From Chromera velia (taxonomy: Eukaryota > Sar > Chromeraceae): a stretch of 10,387 bases of DNA. This document shows positions 6,760 through 10,387 of this stretch, in pieces. Where the stretch lies: assembly GCA_018398765.1 (NCBI GenBank), contig JAHBMJ010003237.1:1538-11924 (forward strand), written 5' to 3'. Within the stretch, counting starts at the first letter, position 1, and every line of letters begins with the position of its first letter. The notes beneath the pieces were generated by a model. That model was not told the origin of the DNA and did not search any database. It saw nothing but the letters and a program-made list of their open reading frames with translations. The position numbers were made by a program, and so were the translations under genes.

Positions 6760-6944
6760 CAGTTTGAAGTGATCAGCTTGCTCGAGACGGGAGACAAGCG
6801 AGCTCCTTCGCAGGAAGCCTGTCTGTCGATTGTCTTGGTCATTGAACTAGCGATTTCAGCACCTCTCTCGGGCTTCCTGACATCATACGCTCAGAGACTT
6901 CGAGCCTCCTTTTTGAATCCGTCTACGACACCGAAACACTCAAG
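6760..6944 (+). other. Probable 5'-leader exon of the CBM20 gene
   Basis: Ends at 6944 in CTCAAG|GTGCGT, a good splice donor. The exon contains no ATG. In the frame that would join the main ORF there is a TGA at 6914-6916, so this is untranslated leader. The 5' edge is a guess from the TATA-like box. Confidence 0.45.
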
Positions 6945-7078
6945 GTGCGTTTAATCCCGTTGCTCAAATGACCTTGTCTCCCAGCTCGACTTTGTTCATT
7001 CGATCGTTTTTCAGCCTTGCCTGCCTGCCTGCAGTGATCTGATGTGCTGGTGTCGATGCCTTATTTTGCTGTTTGCAG
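6945..7078 (+). other. Leader intron (134 bp)
   Basis: Donor AAG|GTGCGT at 6945. Acceptor TTTTGCTGTTTGCAG at 7064-7078, with a pyrimidine-rich tract before it. Removal places the ATG at 7102 as the first ATG of the transcript, 23 nt into the second exon. Confidence 0.6.
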
Positions 7079-7101
7079 TTGAGAAAGCGCGCGTAGAGAG
7101 A

Positions 7102-9056
7102 ATGACTGCGTGTGTCTTCTTCAAGATGGAATGCGACGAGGCGAATGCCAACGAGCGCGTGATGGTGATCGGTAACCGTCCCGAGCTCGGAATGTGGGAG
7201 GCAGTCGGAGGTGTGGTGCTGGAGCCTGACATGTCATCATACACAGGCGGTCGTCCTTTCTGGGCGTCGGCGCGTGTGGATCTTGATTTGCACGGGTGGA
7301 CGGATTTGCAGTTTCGTTTTGTGATTGCCCGGATGGATGCTCCGATCATCAGCGGATGGGAGCCAGGCCCCGGCAACGGTTTGCGAGAGATGTATTTGAA
7401 ATATGCGGGTCGTGGGAGAAGGAAGGGTGGTTGGATTGCCGATTGATCACCAGCTTCTTCACAGATCGTCAGGCACTGCGAGAGGAGTCGGAGGAAGTGG
7501 GGGGACAGCAGCAAAGCCATCCGTCAGAGATTGAGAGCAGCACCGTCAGTGTGAGTGTGAGTCAACAGCAGCAGAAGAAGAAGGAGATCATGGGAGAAGC
7601 CAGAAGACCTCAGGCCGGGGCATTTGACTCGTCTGATTCCTTCAGCGCTTTTCCCTTCTGTCTCCACTCAGGCGTGTCACCAACAGATGTGTCAGTGTCG
7701 CTGTCAGGCAATCCTCCCAATGCAATCGCCTCAGCTCTCCCGAAACAACCGTCTACCGATGTTGCACACACAGACGGTGACCCTTCTTTCCGACTGGGGC
7801 CGAATCTGTTCATACAAAGAGACCCTCCCACCGACCTGTACACAGAAAAGAAAGAACAAACCCACCAGAATGCGCTGCAGTGCAAGGGGGGTTCAGAGAC
7901 GGTCGGTCGGTTTGCGGAGTTCGCTTCTTCCTTTCCTGCCGCTTTGTCTTTGAAGCGCCCTCGTGACTCTGACAGCTGTGTGCAGTCTGACTCCGACCCT
8001 TTCCCGAAAACGGCAGAGGCAGTGAGAGAGAATGACAGAGAGGGGGGAAGGGAAGACGGAGGTTCAGGGCGGGGAATGAGAAGGGAAGGTCAAGGAGAGA
8101 GGAGTGAATGTAGAGGGTCACTGAAGGACGGCGACAACGGACCCCCTTCGAAGCAGTGCCGTCTCTCTGACGCACGCAGAGAGTCCGTTGGTGAGGACTC
8201 TTTCCGGGGAGACGTGGCATTGCACGTGCCGTCCCGAAAGCAGAATCAGAAAGCATCAGGCAGAGTGAGTGCGCACTGCAGACAGAAACCCCCGTTCGCT
8301 GCAGGAGAAGGCAAGGGGATCTCTGTGCAGAGAGGAGGGGGGGCTGATGTGATGCGAGACAAGTGGGGAAATAGGCTGTGCGAACACGCGCGTCGACAGA
8401 AAGACTGCAAGGAGTGTGGTGGTGGCGGTCTTTGCAACCACGGGCGGCAGCGCAGTAAGTGCAAAGACTGTGGGGGCTCCAGCATTTGCGAGCACGGTCG
8501 TCGGCGTAACATGTGCCAGGGGTGTGGGGGCTCAAGCCTTTGCGAACATGGCAGAGAGCGCCGTCGGTGCAAGGAGTGTGGAGGCTCTGGCATTTGTGAG
8601 CATGGCCGGCAACGCAGCAGGTGCAAGGAGTGTGGGGGCTCAAGCATTTGCGTGCATGGCCGAGAGCGCCACACGTGCAAGGAATGTGGCGGTGCCGGGC
8701 TTTGTCAGCACGGTAGGCAACGCAGTAAGTGCAAGGAGTGCGGGGGCTCAAGCATTTGTGAGCATGGGCGACTGCGCAATTTATGCAACGAGTGCGGAGG
8801 CTCCAGCATTTGCGAGCACGGTCGTCGGCGTAACGTATGCAAAGAGTGTGGGGGCTCCCAGATTTGCCAGCACAATCGGCAGCGCCAAAAGTGTAAAGAG
8901 TGCGGGGGCTCCCAGATTTGCCAGCACAATCGGCAGCGCCAGCGGTGCAAAGAGTGCAAAAAGGAAAACACCCTTTTGGAGCATCATCCCGAACACTGCA
9001 TTCAGCACAAGGAGGGAAGTATGCAAAAAGAAAAAAGGTGCGAGGGAGATGTTTAA
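7102..9056 (+). CDS. CBM20 starch-binding domain protein with C-terminal Cys/His repeat array
   Basis: Two coding exons, about 7102-7426 and 7465-9056, give roughly 632-639 residues. ATG 7102 is the first in the spliced transcript. Residues 4-101 form a CBM20 starch-binding domain: IGNRPELGMWE, SYTGGRPFW, LQFRFVI and GWEPGPGN match the family in order. Against Aspergillus niger glucoamylase, W32 and W86 correspond to the site-1 tryptophans (W543, W590), W54 to W563, and Y47 to the site-2 Y556. The partner Y527 appears replaced by A16, so site 2 may be weak. A linker of about 300 residues follows, rich in Ser, Gln, Pro and charged residues, with a basic KRPRDSDS patch. About residues 407-600 are eleven 18-residue repeats, C-x-H-x6-C-x2-C, then a basic tail. 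There is no signal peptide or membrane segment. Binding of storage glucan plus a metal-stabilised repeat scaffold is inferred; no catalytic domain is present, so a regulatory or scaffolding role is likelier than an enzyme. Confidence 0.8.
7427..7464 (+). other. Short intron joining the CBM20 exon to the repeat exon
   Basis: Without splicing, the CBM20 frame stops at TGA 7444-7446. The acceptor CAGCTTCTTCACAG ends at 7464. Donors at 7409, 7427 or 7430 would remove 56, 38 or 35 bp, and all three restore the downstream 1.59-kb frame, changing the protein by only six or seven residues. I favour 7427 (GTGGTT) on consensus, but the choice is open. Confidence 0.6.
8376..8957 (+). repeat. Eleven tandem 54-bp coding repeats
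   Basis: The first Cys codon of each unit falls every 54 bp from 8379 to 8919 (8379, 8433 and so on). The consensus protein unit is ICEHGRQRxxCKECGGSS, with all C-x-H and C-x2-C positions kept in all eleven units. Only the loop residues vary. The last two units lose Gly after His (QHNRQ) and are nearly identical at DNA level. Confidence 0.9.
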
Positions 9057-9156
9057 ACGATTGAGGGATTGAGGAGATGGAGCAGGGGGGCTTTTGTCCG
9101 TTTCTGAGTGTTCTTTTGGAGTACGAATCTGCAACGTCCTTTCCCTTCCCTTCTGC

Positions 9157-9183
9157 CTCATCTCATCTCATCTCATTTCATCT
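9157..9183 (+). repeat. CTCAT pentanucleotide microsatellite
   Basis: About five CTCAT units, the later ones imperfect, about 100 bp after the stop codon. Confidence 0.75.
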
Positions 9184-9763
9184 CGTCTGTGAATGTCCAT
9201 TGACAGTGTTGTGTCTCCTGTTGCGTTGTCGACCATTTTTCTCTTCCTTCTCACCGGTCCCCTTCTTCTTTGCTTCTTCCTCCAACGGTCAATGGCGTTT
9301 GGGGGTCGGGGGTTCTTCGATGTGAGGAGGAGGGAGAGGTCCCATGCATGGAGAGTTCCTGCGTGTATATGAAGGGGACAATACATATGCATGGGAGCTT
9401 CAAGTGACTTGGTTTTGATGTTGTGTGGATAGAGGGCGCATGTGGTTTGTTGGTTCGTTCTCTTCTCTTCTCTTTCACCCTCTTGCCTTGCCGTGGGTGT
9501 GGAGGTGGAAGAGGGAAGAGGGGAAGGAGGATAAAGTGAAGGATGGAAAAGGAGGATGAGACGCATGTTGCGTCGGGATGCCCACTTTTCGATGTTCTCG
9601 TCTCTTTCTGTCTCTTCTTTTCTCAGTCTTTTTGTGTGACAGGAGAATGAGAAACCAGAAGAGTGGCGGGTGGTCTCTCCCATTCGGTGTGTGTGTGTGT
9701 CCCTCTTGTTCATTCTTGTCTCCCCCTCCATCCGTCGTCTCCTTCCTCCAAAAGTCTTCGCAT

Positions 9764-9794
9764 TGATGGATGGATGGATGGTTCGATGGATGAT
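9764..9794 (+). repeat. GATG tetranucleotide microsatellite
   Basis: GATGGATGGATGGATG, then GGTTC, then GATGGATGATG: an interrupted tetramer array. Confidence 0.8.
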
Positions 9795-9832
9795 GTCGTC
9801 GTGTTTCATTCTTGTCTCGGTGCAAGTACGTA

Positions 9833-9834
<2 letters not shown>

Positions 9835-9872
<38 letters not shown>
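9835..9872 (+). repeat. (GT)19 microsatellite
   Basis: Nineteen uninterrupted GT dinucleotides. A shorter GT run occurs near 9687. Confidence 0.95.
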
Positions 9873-9875
<3 letters not shown>

Positions 9876-9896
9876 AGTGAGGATCTCTCGCGTCTC

Positions 9897-9937
9897 ACTT
9901 TCTCTCTCCCTCTCTCTCTCCCTCCCTCTCTCTTTCT
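9897..9937 (+). repeat. CT-rich polypyrimidine tract
   Basis: Imperfect CT/CCT run, almost free of purines, lying 25 bp after the GT microsatellite. Confidence 0.85.
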
Positions 9938-10387
9938 TTTATACTCAAGGCAAACCGGAAGCGAAAGCTTAGGTGACAGAGAGGTTTATTTGTTTTCATT
10001 TTTGTTAGGGAGGTTGCATGGTCGATCAGGTGCTCAGCTACAGACACTCTCGGGAGCCGTTGACTTGCCTCCCACACAACTCTAAAAAGCCGGGTGGAGC
10101 CTCTGTTTGTGTGTTTGGTGGGTTTTTTCCCTGTATATTCATGTATGCAGAGACAGTGCATCCACACAGACTGTAACCGTTTCTGACTGTTTGACGTTCA
10201 TGATATTTAAACCTTTCGGACCTCTCTGTGGTAGGAATATGTACGCTAGTGTTCATTGTCGGTATGGTCTAGCGTCGTGAGGGGTCATTTTGGGAAGGAC
10301 TGCGACCTGCATGCCATCAGAGCGTATCTACACATATTTGCTGCACTGTACCTCAATGCAGGTGTTTACTGTCTGGCCTCCCTGTTT

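Larger units (their letters stand above)
9057..10387. other. Pyrimidine-rich 3' flank with microsatellites, no gene
   Basis: Holds the 3' untranslated region of the CBM20 gene and intergenic DNA. The plus strand is T/C/G-rich with poor sequence complexity. A 213-codon minus-strand frame (9168-9809) is low-complexity Arg/Lys/Ser/His and looks like a by-product of this skew. No AATAAA is seen after the stop codon. Past 9940 the sequence is ordinary mixed DNA with nothing recognisable. Confidence 0.5.

Noticed and set aside
6748-6954. 68-codon frame in the leader exon
   Set aside because: It contains no ATG start, runs across the splice donor at 6945, and the frame that would join the CBM20 ORF has a stop.
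7810-8751. 313-codon open frame on the minus strand opposite the Cys/His repeats
   Set aside because: The 54-bp period is a multiple of three, so a stop-free antisense frame in one unit stays stop-free in all. It has no domain and no splice or start context.
8416-9072. 218-codon plus-strand frame overlapping the repeat array
   Set aside because: A frame-shifted shadow of the same 54-bp repeats, rich in Ala, Ser and Val. The frame with invariant Cys and His is the real one.
9168-9809. 213-codon minus-strand frame
   Set aside because: Low-complexity Arg/Lys/Ser/His-rich translation of a pyrimidine-rich 3' flank, crossing microsatellites, with no domain.

Overview
This window looks like nuclear DNA from a single-celled eukaryote, most plausibly an alga or related protist. 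The evidence is GT-AG introns, one long intron-bearing gene with a starch-binding domain, a cut-and-paste transposon with an 8-bp target duplication, minisatellites and microsatellites, and strong swings in base composition. No ribosome-binding sites, operons, tRNA, rRNA or CRISPR array were seen. The protein architecture and short introns would suit a chromerid or other alveolate alga, but the sequence alone does not prove a lineage.

Layout. Positions 164-1029 are a non-autonomous hAT-type DNA transposon with perfect 22-bp terminal inverted repeats, an 8-bp target-site duplication and TTTGA-rich subterminal repeats. Positions 1030-1977 are AT-rich DNA with a few exon-like islands and an outlying piece of minisatellite. 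Positions 1978-2920 are a purine-rich minisatellite with a 38-bp unit, decayed at its left edge and homogeneous in its core. On the minus strand at 3152-3319 lies a small Cys-rich ORF of 55 codons. Positions 3320-6240 are a mosaic of diverged dispersed repeats. Within it, a 1219-bp segment (4286-5504) is bounded by 44-bp imperfect inverted repeats and holds coding-like fragments that can be joined by consensus splice sites, probably a gene relic or transposon cargo. GC-rich CCGCGG palindromes and a perfect 13-bp-arm hairpin follow at 5889-6192.

The one convincing gene occupies about 6684-9056 on the plus strand. It has a tandem 15-bp motif and a TATA-like box upstream, a 5'-leader exon, a 134-bp leader intron, and a first ATG at 7102. 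A CBM20 starch-binding domain is followed by a short intron that restores the frame, a long low-complexity linker, and eleven tandem 18-residue Cys/His repeats of the form C-x-H-x6-C-x2-C. The combination of a carbohydrate-binding domain with a putative metal-binding repeat array in one protein is the most interesting feature here. The remaining 1.3 kb (9057-10387) is pyrimidine-rich 3' flank with several microsatellites and no supportable gene.

The genes do not form a functional cluster. The left two-thirds is repeat and transposon territory, and the CBM20/Cys-His gene stands alone at the right.
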